A stretch of 64,000 bases of DNA from Cylicocyclus nassatus. Taxonomy: Eukaryota > Nematoda > Chromadorea > Rhabditida > Strongylidae. The stretch's first letter is position 1, and every line of letters begins with the position of its first letter. Position numbers and translations under genes: made by a program. This document shows positions 1 to 10,554 of this stretch, one piece after another. The notes below the pieces were generated by a model, which made no database searches, had not been told where the DNA came from, and was given only the letters and a program-made list of their open reading frames with translations. The stretch is taken from contig CATQJL010000305.1 in the NCBI GenBank assembly GCA_958299035.1, positions 31,881,733 through 31,945,732 on the forward strand, in the 5' to 3' direction.

Positions 1-598
1 ATCCACAAAAGGTATGCACTATTATTTGTAAAGGACCATTGGCCCGCGGAGGTGGTACTTATAGGCGGTACTTGGCCGCTGCGGCTTTGTGCGTGACGAT
101 AAGGCTCTCAACGATCGCAGCTGCGTCCGTGCTTTCCTGCCCGATCGCGATCGCGCTGTTCGGGTCTCCGGGCTTCTTTTGTCGTGGATCTTGCTCAAAC
201 TTCATCTGTAAGGGTTATCTAACATGCTGATCATAGATACCACACTTTCTCCGTCTGAAAACGTCTCCTCGTGTAATTACGGTAGGTGTTCGGCAGGCCA
301 GAACTATAGGCCGTCCGCGCAGGGCGCGAAGAGTGCGCAAAGTGGTATTGTGCGTCACTCCTCTTTCCTCATGCACTCTCGCCGACTGTTTTCTCTGCGC
401 TTCTTCCAGTCGTGAACTGCCTTCAATGCACGCAACAGCGTTGCGCTCGCGCAGCGCGGACGGCCCTAAAGCTTTGACCCGCATGCGCGCGAAAAGGCGC
501 GCAAATGCGGGTCAAAGCTAACTTTCCGACAAAGTTTAATGAGCGGAAGGTTTTGCTTCACTCTTCCATAAACAAAAGGGGATCAGTGGCTGCTATAA
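1..598. other. Unassigned GC-rich stretch with one hairpin
   Basis: No gene could be supported. The reading frames on both strands are short, overlap one another and show no splice-site framing. The only structured item is an imperfect inverted repeat at 470-519: a roughly 21-base arm containing GCTTTGACCCGCAT is followed after a short loop by its complement, with a two-base bulge. It could be the remnant of a MITE or a simple stem-loop. Confidence 0.4.
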
Positions 599-1640
599 GG
601 GCCGCATGCATTAACATCCCCGTCGGGGAGGGGATCGCAGCTCAAAAGAAAGCTTCATATTCTGAAGCTCCAAATATCTTTCACGCCGTCTATCTATCAG
701 TAAGTACTCCCACCATCCTTCACTACTAACATATTGAACAGAAACAAGAAGCTGTACAAACTGCATTTTCCAGCTTTTTGTATGATCCCCAATGATCCCC
801 GAGGGACGACCGTCTACTTTTCGAAGTATTTTTTCTTTTCTCGAAGTCAATAAAAACATCCCAAACTTGTGCTGTTTATCTAGCCCAACAGTGTCAATCA
901 TGTTTCTGGTAAGAACAAGTGATGTTTCGAAGTCATAAAATTTGCGATGAACCACAGCTCAAAAGTTGGGGAATATCGAAAATTTCGATAATCTAAAAAC
1001 TTATTTGTTCTCATCAGCAATAGGCTTAGACTATTGGGTTAGATAACCGGTACAGCTTTGGAATGTTTTCATTGACTTTGAAGAGAGAAAAATGACTTTA
1101 AAGGCAGCGTCCAGGCAGATCTGGACCTATGGGGCTTTTACGTGGGAAGTACTTTTGGGGCCCTAACTAAGGTACTGCCCAAGCGGCACCTCAGGTAGTG
1201 CTCTAATGGCTGAGATATTCCCCTCGAAACTGGCCCCCGCGAACGTATTCGCATGGATTCATGGCGTTTCGCGCCAGGATCCTCGCTTTGCGCCATGAAT
1301 TCATGCGAAACACGGTCGCGGGATCCAGTTTCGAGATGAATATCTCAGCAATTACAGCACTACCTGAGCTGCCGCTTGGGCAGTGCCTTATTTAAGGCCC
1401 CAAAAGTACTTTCCACGTAAAAACCCCATAGGTCCAGATCTGCCTGGACGCTGCCTTTAAAGAACAGACGGTCGTTCCCCGCGGATCAAACGAAAAGCTG
1501 GAAAATGCGGCTTGTACAGCTTCTCGCTTCTATTCAATATGTTCAAAGGTAAAAGATGGTGGGATTACTTATGGATAGGGAGACAGCGTGAAATCCAGAT
1601 ATCTTCAGAATATAAAGCTGCGATCCCCTCCCCGGGGAGG
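599..1640. mobile_element. Harbinger-like foldback element, interrupted
   Basis: The left end (GGGCCGCATGCATTAACATC after TAA at 596-598) reappears as a reverse complement near 1500-1638, so the element is a large palindrome with no coding capacity. Relatives lie at 1793-2463 and 30246-30954. The family ends in GGCCGCATGCACTAACAT, and its better copies are flanked by a three-base TNA duplication (TGA or TAA), as expected of PIF/Harbinger elements. The palindrome is split by the insertion at 1102-1456. The right end is eroded and merges with the next MITE, so its boundary is approximate. Confidence 0.6.
1102..1456. mobile_element. TTAA-flanked palindromic MITE nested in the foldback
   Basis: Terminal inverted repeats AGGCAGCGTCCAGGCAGATC and their complement are flanked on both sides by TTAA (1098-1101 and 1457-1460). 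Most of its length is palindromic. The host copy near 30735-30745 shows the related uninterrupted sequence, which supports TTAA as the target duplication. TTAA is the piggyBac signature, but the termini are not canonical piggyBac ends, so the superfamily is inferred from the target only. Relatives lie at 13368-13704, 32310-32745 and 32750 onward. Confidence 0.6.
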
Positions 1641-1653
1641 GATCGCAGCTTAA

Positions 1654-1792
1654 GGCCCGAATGCACTAACATCCCTGCGGTGAGGGGAGCGACGTCCCCA
1701 ATGATGTAAAAGTCGTAGCGGCGTCCGCACGCGACCCCTTCATAATGGGGGATGCCGCTCCCCTCGCCGCAGGGATGTTAGTGCATACGGCC
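1654..1792. mobile_element. Short palindromic MITE, GGCCCG/ATGCACTAACAT family
   Basis: A nearly complete palindrome of about 139 bases with ends containing ATGCACTAACATCCCTGCGG, preceded by TAA at 1651-1653. A second copy lies at 2467-2606. Together they flank the element at 1793-2463. Confidence 0.65.
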
Positions 1793-2463
1793 CTAAAAGA
1801 AAGCTTTATATTTCGAAACTCCAGATACCTGGATTTCACGTTGTGTACCTATCCGTAAGTATTCCTACTATCTTTCACTATGAACATGTTGAAGAGGAGA
1901 GAGAAGCTGTACGAACCGCATTTTCCAGCTTTTCTATGATCCCTGATGATCCCCGGCGCTTTTCTTTAAAGTTATTTTTCTTTCTCCACAGTTAACGAAA
2001 TGTTTCCAAAGTGTGCAGATTATATAACCGAACACTGCTTAGCATTTTGGTGATAAGAACAAGTGATGTATCAGAGTCATGAAATTTGCGATGAACCACA
2101 GGTCGAAAGTTGTGGTTTATCGAAAAATTCGATCTTTCAAAAACTCATATGTTCTCATCATTAACATGTTTAGCACTGTTGTGTTAGATAATTAGTACAA
2201 CTTTGCAAGGTTTTCGTTGACTTCAAAGAAAGAAAAATGACTCTGAAGAAAAGCGCCGGGGATCGCCAGGGATCATACAAAGACTGGAAAATGCGACCTA
2301 TACAGCTTCTCGCTTTTGTTCAATATGTTCATAGTGAAGGATAGTAAGAATACTTGCGGACAGGTAGACAGCGTGAAATCTGGATATCTGGAGCTTCAGA
2401 ATTATGAAGCTTTCTTCTGAGCTGTGATCCCCTTTACAGCGGGGTTGTTAGTGCATGCAGCCC
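1793..2463. mobile_element. Harbinger-like foldback, left terminus missing
   Basis: Homologous to 599-1640 and 30246-30954 along its body (for example AAAGCTTTATATTTCGAAAC near the left end). The right end keeps GTTAGTGCATGCAGCCC, but the left GCATGCACTAACAT end is absent. It is directly abutted by the short MITE at 1654-1792, as if the two elements shared or recombined an end. Confidence 0.55.
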
Positions 2464-2466
2464 TAA

Positions 2467-2606
2467 GGGCCGCATGCACTAACATCCCTGCGGCGAGGGG
2501 AGCGGCGTCCCCAATGATGAAAAAGCCGCAGCGGCGTCCGCACGCGGTCCCTTCATAACGGGGGACGCCGCTCTCCTCGCCGCAAAAATGTTAGTGCATA
2601 CGGGCC
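2467..2606. mobile_element. Short palindromic MITE with TAA duplication
   Basis: Palindrome with ends GGGCCGCATGCACTAACATC and complement, flanked by TAA at 2464-2466 and 2607-2609. Second copy of the element at 1654-1792. Confidence 0.7.
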
Positions 2607-3031
2607 TAAGTGTGGTAGGTGGAATAGGGTCCCCTCCAGGTGGAGGGAGTTTCGGCTATTTCCGACCTAGAAAAGGTAAGGGGAACAAGTGATCCTTGAG
2701 GTGAATACCGACGTAAGCTTGCATGCCGAGTGGGACTAGGATGTGCAAAGAGAAAAAATATGGGGCTCTTAAACTTTGGCGAGGCGGAGCTGCGCTAGCG
2801 CCTCTTGCGTTGCAGTTGCCCTGTGCTGAGGCATATGATCCATTGATCTTTGTTGATCATCACGGACCCGCCTTGCCACGGTTGGGGAGTCGACAATAAG
2901 TGTTACAGAGGTAATATGATGAATTTCTCAATGCTTTTTTTGGAATGGTCATCAAACAGAGGTTCTTTGACTCAGGATAGCTTTGTGCATCAATCGATAC
3001 CATTTGAAAGCTTGGAACATATAGAATCAAA
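2607..3031. other. Unassigned spacer
   Basis: No exon with splice support and no terminal repeats were found. The GC-rich part around 2630-2840 looks like decayed repeat material, but no family could be assigned. Confidence 0.3.
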
Positions 3032-3171
3032 GTAGACCGTCTCTTTTTCTCCAGCTCTCTCGTAAATTCACATATAAGTTTTTATCTGGCTGCAGATAGC
3101 TGATTTTATGCGATCAGTTTGCGCTCCATTTCTGGAGGGGGAGGAAAGCTAGAAAAAAAGAGACGGTCTAC
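3032..3171. mobile_element. 140-base MITE with GTAGACCGTCTC ends
   Basis: Left end GTAGACCGTCTCTTTTTCT and right end AGAAAAAAAGAGACGGTCTAC form near-perfect terminal inverted repeats. Single ends of the same family occur at about 4780-4812 (right end) and 5992-6080 (left end), where they flank a large foldback. Confidence 0.65.
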
Positions 3172-3209
3172 GTTTACTGGCAAGGCCTTGTTCTGTATAG
3201 GGGCCTGCA

Positions 3210-3787
3210 CTCAGACACTCGCACCGGCCGGCGGCCGCACAAAGACCGGCTGGCGCGACCACATGTCATTGCATACAGTTGCGTAGTCTACGCCCGCCGG
3301 CCGGTATTCGGACGGGCGCCGGCCGGTGTATACTGAGGAACGGTAGAACTGTTTTACGTGGTAGAACTGTCTTTTATTCACTGGCATATAGGAAAATACA
3401 ATGCAAAGAACAAAAATCAAGGCCGCTGATGTGGCAGCTTCGGAGACCATGTCCGATTTTGAAATTCGACAACACCGAGATACTATCGAGGGTTGTCTAT
3501 AAGACAACATGTTGCCTTGTTCCTGCTTCGGAAATTGAAGAACATACAAGGCATTGAGGGTAGCCTAACCATGCGTCGTATCTCACGCAAGTATCCTTTA
3601 CGCTAAGACACTGGGAGATAGAATTTTGGGACGGTCGCCGGCCGGCATGATCTTTTGGGACGGTCGCCGGCCGGCATGATCTTTTGGGACGGTCACCGGC
3701 CGGCATTTAGCTCCGCCCAGATTTATGGAACGGTCGCCAGCCGGAAGGCCGTCGTCGGACGGTCGCCGGCCGGTGCGAGTGTCTGAG
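3210..3787. mobile_element. GC-rich foldback inserted in an arm of the outer palindrome
   Basis: Perfect termini CTCAGACACTCGCACCGGCC and complement. The uninterrupted site is preserved in the opposite arm of the host palindrome (complement of 4511-4530). Comparison shows that the insertion duplicated only CA (3208-3209 and 3788-3789). The interior is rich in CCGGCCGGC and includes the tandem array at 3628-3714. Confidence 0.6.
3628..3714. repeat. 29-base tandem repeat, three copies
   Basis: Three head-to-tail units start at 3628, 3657 and 3686. Each contains GGGACGGTCGCCGGCCGGCA followed by TGATCTTTT in the first two; the third has one substitution and diverges at its end. Two further degenerate units follow, to about 3772. 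Confidence 0.8.
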
Positions 3788-4618
3788 CAGGATCGCGAGA
3801 GTCGGACGTGCGTACGGCCATTGCGCCGCGCACGTCGTATGTCACTGGGTCGTACTCGATTTAGGCTGAATAGGTGAGATTTTTTTGTTTTTCTTCTCAT
3901 TTCTCGCCTTCTTTTCTTTTCACGCGGCGAACATATGTTGGTGCAGAGGAGTTTAAGATCTACTAGATTAAGGTGAGGTGCAGGATTATGCTCAATACGG
4001 GCCAATATTGTGGACTTTTCACCCCTGCTTTGAAGAATGTTGAGTTTTCTGTTCTGGCTGTCCGATTATGTTCGATTTTTCGTCCTGCCTGCCCGGTTAC
4101 GAAACTCCGTTTTATTTGCAACGTCTGTTCTACCTCATCTTGCATCATGCGCGTCATCACAATCATAATCATTGTCATCATCATCACAAGCAATATGCAA
4201 GATAAGGTAGAATAGACGGTAGAAATAGAACAGTTTGCTGTAACAGGGCAGCCAGGACAGAAAATCCAACATCTCAACCAGCAGGCATGGAAGGTCTGCA
4301 ATATTGAGCCCGTATTGAGTATAATCCTGCACCTCACCTTAATTCAGATCTTAAACTCCTCCGCACCAACATGTGCTCACCGTCTGAAAAAAAAAAGAAG
4401 GCGTGAAATGTAAAGAAAAACAAAAAAACTTACCTATCTAGCCTTAATCGACTACGACCCAGCGATATCAGGCGTGCGCGGCACAAAGGCCGTACGCGCG
4501 TCCGACTCTCGCGATCCTGCAGGCCCCTATACCACATTTAGAAATAGGCATCTTCGTTCGTTCTTTACGCAGGAATTTCTTGACAAAAACACATATTTTC
4601 AACTAAATGCCGTGTGTC

Positions 4619-4765
4619 GGGTGGGGGACATTAGGTCGCCGAAAAAAGGCGGTCCCCGCGGTCATTTGCGACAAATACGCACCCTTGTACATGCGCGGAC
4701 ATGCGTTCCTGCAGGGAATCCGCGCGGGACTCTTCCAAATTCGGCGACCTAATGTCCTCCACCCC
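4619..4765. mobile_element. 147-base MITE with 8-base target duplication
   Basis: Ends GGGTGGGGGACATTAGGTCG and complement (GGGGTGGAGGACATTAGGTC) enclose a short GC-rich centre. Both sides carry CGTGTGTC (4611-4618 and 4766-4773). An 8-base duplication points to a hAT-like or similar transposase. Confidence 0.65.
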
Positions 4766-4784
4766 CGTGTGTCTCCGAATAGAG

Positions 4785-6021
4785 GAAAGCTAGAGAAAAA
4801 GAGACCGTCTACGTCGAACTCCCGTTTCGTGAGCTTTCTAATGGTACTTATATAGGTTGGTGAGCGAAAAAACTCGTAGGTTTTTTAGAATGAGGTAGAG
4901 AGTTTACTATTAGCTTGCTCCACCCCGCTCCCCCAATGGCTTACAAGGGAATGGTTAAAATTTGAAGTGGCCGATCCCAGCAAGCTGTATATCGTTGAGC
5001 ACTCCATGGAGCGCTGGTACATATCCGTCTTCATAACTGCTTCTCGGTCACCTACACGAAGTTATGGCCCTCGATTCCGCCGTGGGGCCGCCGCGCATTA
5101 TAAGCACTGCTCGCCCACCATGCAACTAAGGGGACTCATAGCGCAGTGCTAAGTGTGCAGAACTCATAGGACGAGCTACCTTTTTGTTTGCAAGTTCGAT
5201 TCCTTTTGCTTGCTACTCTTTTGCAGCCCATTTCCAATATTTATATTGTTAGCGCGAAGTCCCTAATGCGGTTAAAAAGATTCAACATCCAAAGACTTCG
5301 AAAACCCGAGAATGATTATGGTGAAAGCAAGAACAGAAATGTTGATGAATAGGAATGCAAGAACGAACAGAAGCGAGCAGCAAGAAAGGTGGAGCTAAAA
5401 CTGATAAACAGAAACCTAATTTTTGGTTTGACGCGATGAATTCGGTCGAAAGGCTTGAGTGCGCTTTTTTATCGGAATCGGCTCGTACTCTCAAATTACA
5501 GAGAAAAATAAAGTTTTCGAAGTTTTTAGATTTTGAAATATCTTTTTGACCGCGTTAGGGGCTTCGCGCTAGCAATATAGATATTGTGAATGGGTTGCAA
5601 AAAAGTAGCAAGCGAAAGAAATCGAATTTGCAAACAAAAAGGTAGCTCGTCCTATGAGTTCTGCACACTTAGCACTGCGCTACGAGTCTCCTTAGTTGCA
5701 AGGTGGGCGAGCAGTACTTATGATGCTCAGCGGCCCCACGGCGGAATCGAGGGTCATAACTTTATGCAGCTGACCGAGAAGCAGATAATGAAGGCGGTTA
5801 TGTACCCAGCGGATATGTACTCCATGGAATGTTCAACGGTATACAGCTTGCTGGGCTTGGCCACTTCAAATTTTGACCATTCCCTTGCTAGCTTTTATGA
5901 GTCGCCGGAGCAAGACTTTTTTTGGGCTGGGAAAGCTTTATCCACTAACACTTTAAATACCATTTGATAGCTAAGAATACGGAAAATCGACGTAGACCGT
6001 CTCTTTTTCTTAGCTTTTCTG
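4785..6021. mobile_element. 1.2 kb foldback element
   Basis: Two long arms (about 4785-5285 and 5525-6021) are reverse complements across roughly 250 bases of loop. The inner section begins near 4945 with GGGAATGGTTAAAATTTGAA and ends near 5885 with the complement. The outermost section carries the GTAGACCGTCTC motif of the MITE at 3032-3171, pointing inward. Open frames across the arms (for example 5590-5967) are not evidence of genes. Related inner-arm sequence is dispersed at about 8605, 16352, 41490 and 42580. Confidence 0.7.
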
Positions 6022-6748
6022 TGAAGCGAGATATGAGCAGTTTTATCTAGCTACAATATCAGCCAATACTGGGTAACGCTGGATACCGGTTACATGCTTC
6101 ATTTTGGTCTTTCTCAAAGTTTCAGATATGATTCGAAAGCTTGAGGAACGAATAATCTGACTGCTCTTTATTTGTTACTAGTTGGCTTTCCCGGTCCAGC
6201 CCGGGCCTTGTTCCGTTCACCTGCACTGCAAGCCTCTCCCCTATATGTTATGGATGACTTACCCTAAGACATTCCCTTCAAACCGCATCCTCGTGATCCT
6301 GAGGTGAAAATAAGCTTCACCGCCCTTCTTTCACTGATTATGGGAAAATGCTTGATTGAACATGATAAGCCTTCAATTCCTTAGAAAAACGTAAACAAAT
6401 CAATAAATCCACAGAAGGACCCAACGAATCACCGCAAAAAGTAGTCTATCATCTGCGCAGGGGTCGAAAACATATATGTGCAAAGTTTCAGCTGAATCTG
6501 TTGAGCGGCGCGCGTTTCTATAACGCACATAGCCTCCAAACTCACAATTTCGAGTTTTATATATATATAGATTATTCTCTCCAGTGAAAGGAGATATGGT
6601 ACGATTCTTGTCTGTAAACATGCATCCATCATCAACAGTCCAGATCTACTCTTGCTCGACTCTTTCATGCGACAATGTGTATTCGTTGATACAATGTTAA
6701 CTATTCAAAGAATCAGATATCCTTTCAGTTCTCGATTATGTCTCGTTA
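6022..6748. other. Unassigned spacer, probable 3' flank of a small gene
   Basis: Begins with the end fragment of the GTAGACC family. I saw no further terminal repeats. Short minus-strand open frames at 6400-6668 have no splice framing and overlap each other, so I do not call them. Confidence 0.3.
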
Positions 6749-7247
6749 TCAACGCCACTTCGAGTCTTCCACTTCGACAAAAGGTCTCACACATGCGTTT
6801 TTTTTAAACAAAAACGCTGTTGCTTCGATACTCTCTTGCAGTCTTGATGTCTGAGGAGAAGAGCAGCTGGCGTTTCCTTTCCAAACAAAAAGTGCCATTG
6901 TAATAGCTGTTTTATTCTGCCGTTATGCCTTGATTCTAGTGTGTCAACCTCAGGTGAAACGGGTCAACCAGATGCCAACCTTAAAGTGAAGGGGGTCAGA
7001 GAAATTTCTCCACCTATCGCATCTACACTGGCTGCTATATAATTACGTTTATCCAAACGCAGCTGTTGCCTGTTGCTCTAATCAATACCTCCACGAACAC
7101 TAAGAATAGGGTAGAGCAACCAACTTCTCTCCGAATGCAGTCCAATTCATTGTCCGTGAATATGTCATCTTCGATATAGCGCTTGAAGACGAACTGGTAA
7201 AACAAACATGACACTGGACTTCGAAGATGTGGATAGACAGCGATCAT
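6749..7247 (-). CDS. Two-exon small gene of unknown function
   Basis: Exon 7089-7247 starts at an ATG directly after TTTTAG and ends at donor GTATTG in phase 0. Exon 6749-6850 follows the strong acceptor GCTCTTCTCCTCAG, begins in phase 0 and reads to a TGA stop. The joined product is about 86 residues. Its first exon holds an acidic stretch (KRYIEDDIFTDNELDCIRRE) and its second ends FVEVEDSKWR. There is no clear signal peptide or known motif. The ATG could be the true start, or the exon could be internal with its upstream part lost or further right, where Helitron relics begin at about 7334. The open frame continues past the donor for only a short distance. Phase agreement and the pyrimidine tract make a real gene likely; the function is not recognised. 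Confidence 0.5.
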
Positions 7248-7333
7248 CTAAAAGTGAGAGCTGTTCACTCATAGTCCATACCATATTTTTTGCTTTTGGT
7301 AATCTCGATTAGCTTAATTTATCTCTTCAGACA

Positions 7334-8115
7334 TAAAACTACCAGTGCGTCACCAGGCTTCGCGATCGCACTGGCTCCTTCACCTTCGTGCCTTCCATCT
7401 GTTAGTCTAATGATGGCACTGAAACTCACAGCGCGCTAACCATCATGACTTATAATAAAGCTCTAAGCGTCAGTCTTTTTGTACGTGTGTGTCTGTCTGT
7501 CACAAAAATCGTAGAGCGAGCTACAGACTAGGTCTTGAGCCAGATTTTTGCACAACGCACGCTAGCAGCGTCTGGGTTCACCTTGCTCAATGAAGAATGA
7601 GTTCGATGCACGGACCCTCAGAAAATGGCACCTGGAAAGGGTCCACGCGGCTTTTGACACGCGAAAATAGATAGCTGATTAGACTTTTTGCAAAGTCATA
7701 AATTGGCTTAGCAAGTAGATCTGCAAACCATGGACTTTAGCCCAAAACGTGAACGAAAAGTTTATTTTTACGCAAAATTGGCGCCAAAAGGAAATGATCG
7801 TTGATTTGCCAAGGTATTACTTAGAAAACTGAAAAGACATTTGAATGGAGATGTAGCTCAAGGTGATTTTATATATTTCTACGGCGATTATCAAGCCAAA
7901 ATACATTCAGTGACTCATTCGTCCATTTGTTCTACAAGAAAGTTCTTTCTCATAAAATTACCGATCTTACATAGAAAAGCTTTGGAAATGAGCAATTGTT
8001 TACCATTCATTTGTGATGTTCAGCATTGCGCGGTGAGTTTCGAACTTATCATTACGCGATCTCGAGGAAGGCATTTGGATAGTAGAGCCAGTGCGATTCT
8101 TGGGTAAAACCGATG
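7334..8115. mobile_element. Helitron B family relics in both orientations
   Basis: The complement of 7334-7400 matches the 3' end of the Helitron-like copies at 48338 and 51857 (CAGTGCG hairpin region). From about 7445 a plus-oriented copy follows the body of 51857-52800: TATAATAAAGCTCTAAG, then the GTGTGTCTGTCTGTCAC tract, a GCCAAAAGGAAATGATCG-type block and GGAGATGTAGCTC. It ends near 8115 at GAGCCAGTGCGATTC. The copy is strongly diverged and non-coding. Confidence 0.5.
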
Positions 8116-8738
8116 AATATGAAAGGTAGAAAGAAATCCAATCGAAACACACATTAAACAAAAATCCGCAAAATGTAGAGAGTTCATGAATTTTGCACAA
8201 TGTTGCTTTAGGCGTCAATTGACACGTTTAGCCCGTGCATACTCACAAACATTTAATCTCACGGCGATAAACATCAGGCCCGTGCATTGCGCTGAAAGGT
8301 GGGTTCGGAAGGAGGGTATACGCAGGTCTTATATTTTCTCACCTTTCGAACTTCAAATAATAAAGGCTCGCACTGGTTCTACTATCTGTATGTCTTCCTC
8401 ATGCTCACATATGGTTTTGTCACTTACCGCTGATCATGCGAATGAAAAGCTTTTCAGTGTACGATCGGTAGTCAGGTCGGAAGATGTGTTGCTAATAGGA
8501 GAGTAAAGCGTTTCAATATTACCGAGCCGGTCATGGCTTGATGGCCTTTAAAAGGACAGTGTATGAAGCATAACATCTTGTAAATTTCCTCACGAGGATA
8601 TGGTCAGAAACCGAAGTGGCCAGTCCAAACAAGCTGCATATCATTCGATGCAGCATAAAACTCTGACTCTAAACTCCTTCCATATCTGCTGAGCGTCTTC
8701 GTAGACGAAGAAGCCATTATAAGCCATTGAACTGCTAT
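8116..8738. repeat. Helitron B fragment and dispersed R1 arm
   Basis: 8365-8500 resembles the 3' part of Helitron B in reverse orientation (GGCTCGCACTGGTTCTACTA). About 8600-8735 matches the arm of the foldback family seen at 4945 and 16350 (GGTCAGAAACCGAAGTGGCC). No gene is supported here. Confidence 0.4.
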
Positions 8739-9100
8739 TAGGTTGTAAAGAAAGTTCCCGGTCACTTTTGGAAATTTCATTTTAAACGCATTTTTCGGCG
8801 CTCGGTCGGACTTTGACACCAAGTTTTTATGCTGTTCAGTAGAGGGAAGCCTAAAGTTTTCAATACGGTTTCTGATTTTTATCGATGCCTAGACGTGTTT
8901 GATCTGCATATCGAGAAGAAAAGTTTTTCAACCATAAAAATTTCACAATTTTCCTTTTTACGGCCATTTATTCGTGCAATTCAAAAAATTTCGTCCAAAT
9001 CATGGGTGATCTCATTGAGAAACCTGTTAACTTCTGACCCTCAACTGCATTCGAGTTTTGCGATTTGCGCTCAGAAATTATAAGCTGTCGTTGCCTCTGA

Positions 9101-10278
9101 GGGTTCCTTCATACTACGCCGCGTACGCCGCGTACGCCACGTACGCCGCGCACGCAGCGTACGCCGCCGCAGCGCAATGGAAATATGCTCACGGCAGCAG
9201 AGTTCCACTTTTTTTTGGATTTATCTCTATGTTTGCTGCACATTCGTGTCCCTCAATAGTGTTCCTTCACATTATGCATTTCTTCTTCTCTTTCGCTTTG
9301 TTTATGCTGTCTCTTTTTTTGTCTATATCAATGATTGATGAAATGACTTAATTTGTTGTGCTCCCTCTATTTTGAGTTTCACATTTTGTATCGTAACTGC
9401 TCAGACAGTTGAAGCGGGCAGCGCGCGCGCAGTCACACGGTGGCGCAACACCCAGTGCGCGGGTGGCGGGATATTGGATGCCGCGCCGCTGGTGCTGGCC
9501 CGCGGATGGCTGCTTTTTTTCAGTTTTTCATTGCGCTGTATACCACAGGTTTGATAATGAATTCCACTCTTCATACGCCAAAAAATATGAATTCGTATTT
9601 GAATCCAAAAATTTAGATCCAGCATCCATTTGCAATGCTACCGAAGGCTAACGCTTGGAAGCAAAAAACAACTTCCACTTCTGCGACTATTCATACACCA
9701 CGACGTAATATCTAACCTCTTGAATGATGAGGCAGCCTGACCACTGCGTCGTACACTGCGCGGGTATCCCTTGTGCTTACAGCATGTGATAATTGCAGGC
9801 GCGCGGGCCGCACGGGTAAAGTATAAAGGCGCGCGCGCGGCGTACTACAAAATTAGGCGCGCGGGTGGCGAGATCGAACATAAACGTAGCGCGCGGGTCG
9901 CGGTGTTGGCCATTAATACGCGCGCCGCACGCACGAAATGTCTAGGATGGCACGCGTTTCGCGTAGTGCCGGACACGCCCACAAATAAGGCACGCGCTTT
10001 GCCGCATTGACCATAAACGCGCGTGCGCCGCACGCTTCAACTATCTGAGTGACTGCACATTGCGTCATCGGTTGTGTATTGGTAGTATATGGTTGTATGG
10101 TTGTATGTTGTATCTGGTTGTATATTTGCGCTGTTAACATCTCTTTACAAACACATCACTGGATGAAAAGGATTCCTCTTCTTCATATTTCCATATTTCC
10201 ATTGCGCTGCAGCGGCGTACGCGGCGTACGCGGCGTAGGTGGCGTACGCGGCGTGCGCGGCGCAGTATGAAGGAACCC
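9101..10278. mobile_element. Harbinger-like foldback with TGA duplication
   Basis: Termini GGGTTCCTTCATACT and complement are flanked by TGA on both sides (9098-9100, 10279-10281). Related mariner copies show the uninterrupted CTCTGA site. Each arm carries a short array of CGCCGCGTA units. A second palindrome lies inside, with arms starting near 9393 and ending near 10060 (CAGACAGTTGAAGCG). The alternating Tyr/Ala open frames here are artefacts of the array. Confidence 0.65.
9393..10060. mobile_element. Inner GC-rich palindrome
   Basis: The left part contains CAGACAGTTGAAGCGGGCAG and the right part its complement with a few changes. The interior is unusually rich in GCGCGC and CGGGTGGCG motifs. 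It may be a separate insertion or the inner half of the surrounding foldback; no target duplication could be defined. Confidence 0.4.
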
Positions 10279-10554
10279 TGACTTCAACTCTTTTCGCAGC
10301 TGACGTCGCTTCTGCAGGGATCGCCGCGCCTGGATGATTGGTCAAGATTTGTAAGGCATTATCTTAACAATGTTCGCAGTAATCAAAGGTTTTGTTCCAT
10401 CCTATGCAGAACGACAAGACTTCAAATTCAATTACTCGGGAAATGGTGCATTCATAGAGGCAAAAAATGATCGATTTTTCAAACTTTCTGGAAAAACTTT
10501 TTTTGCATGTGGTTGCATAAATGCTTAGTAGTTTCCATAACAGCCCCAACAGAA

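Larger units (their letters stand above)
3198..4529. mobile_element. Palindromic element with TA target, carrying an insertion
   Basis: The outer ends TAGGGGCCTGCAGGATCGCG and complement are flanked by TA. Excluding the insertion at 3210-3787, its arms run from about 3788 to 4140 and from about 4200 to 4529 and mirror each other, including a distinctive segment containing GGTGCAGGATTAT. No coding sequence is retained; the open frames here are products of the palindrome. The TA target suggests a Tc1/mariner-like mobiliser. Confidence 0.6.

Noticed and set aside
3637..3772. Regularly spaced repeats that might suggest a CRISPR array
   Set aside because: Units are head to tail without unique spacers and sit in a eukaryotic foldback element.
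5185..5200. B-box-like AAGTTCGATTCC in a foldback arm
   Set aside because: No A-box at suitable spacing and no cloverleaf, so not a tRNA.
5590..5967. 125-codon plus frame
   Set aside because: It lies in one arm of a 1.2 kb palindrome and shows no domain or splice context.
9058..9351. Open frame with repeated Tyr-Ala-Ala units, mirrored at 10145-10345
   Set aside because: It is produced by the CGCCGCGTA array in the arms of a foldback; the same peptide appears on both strands.
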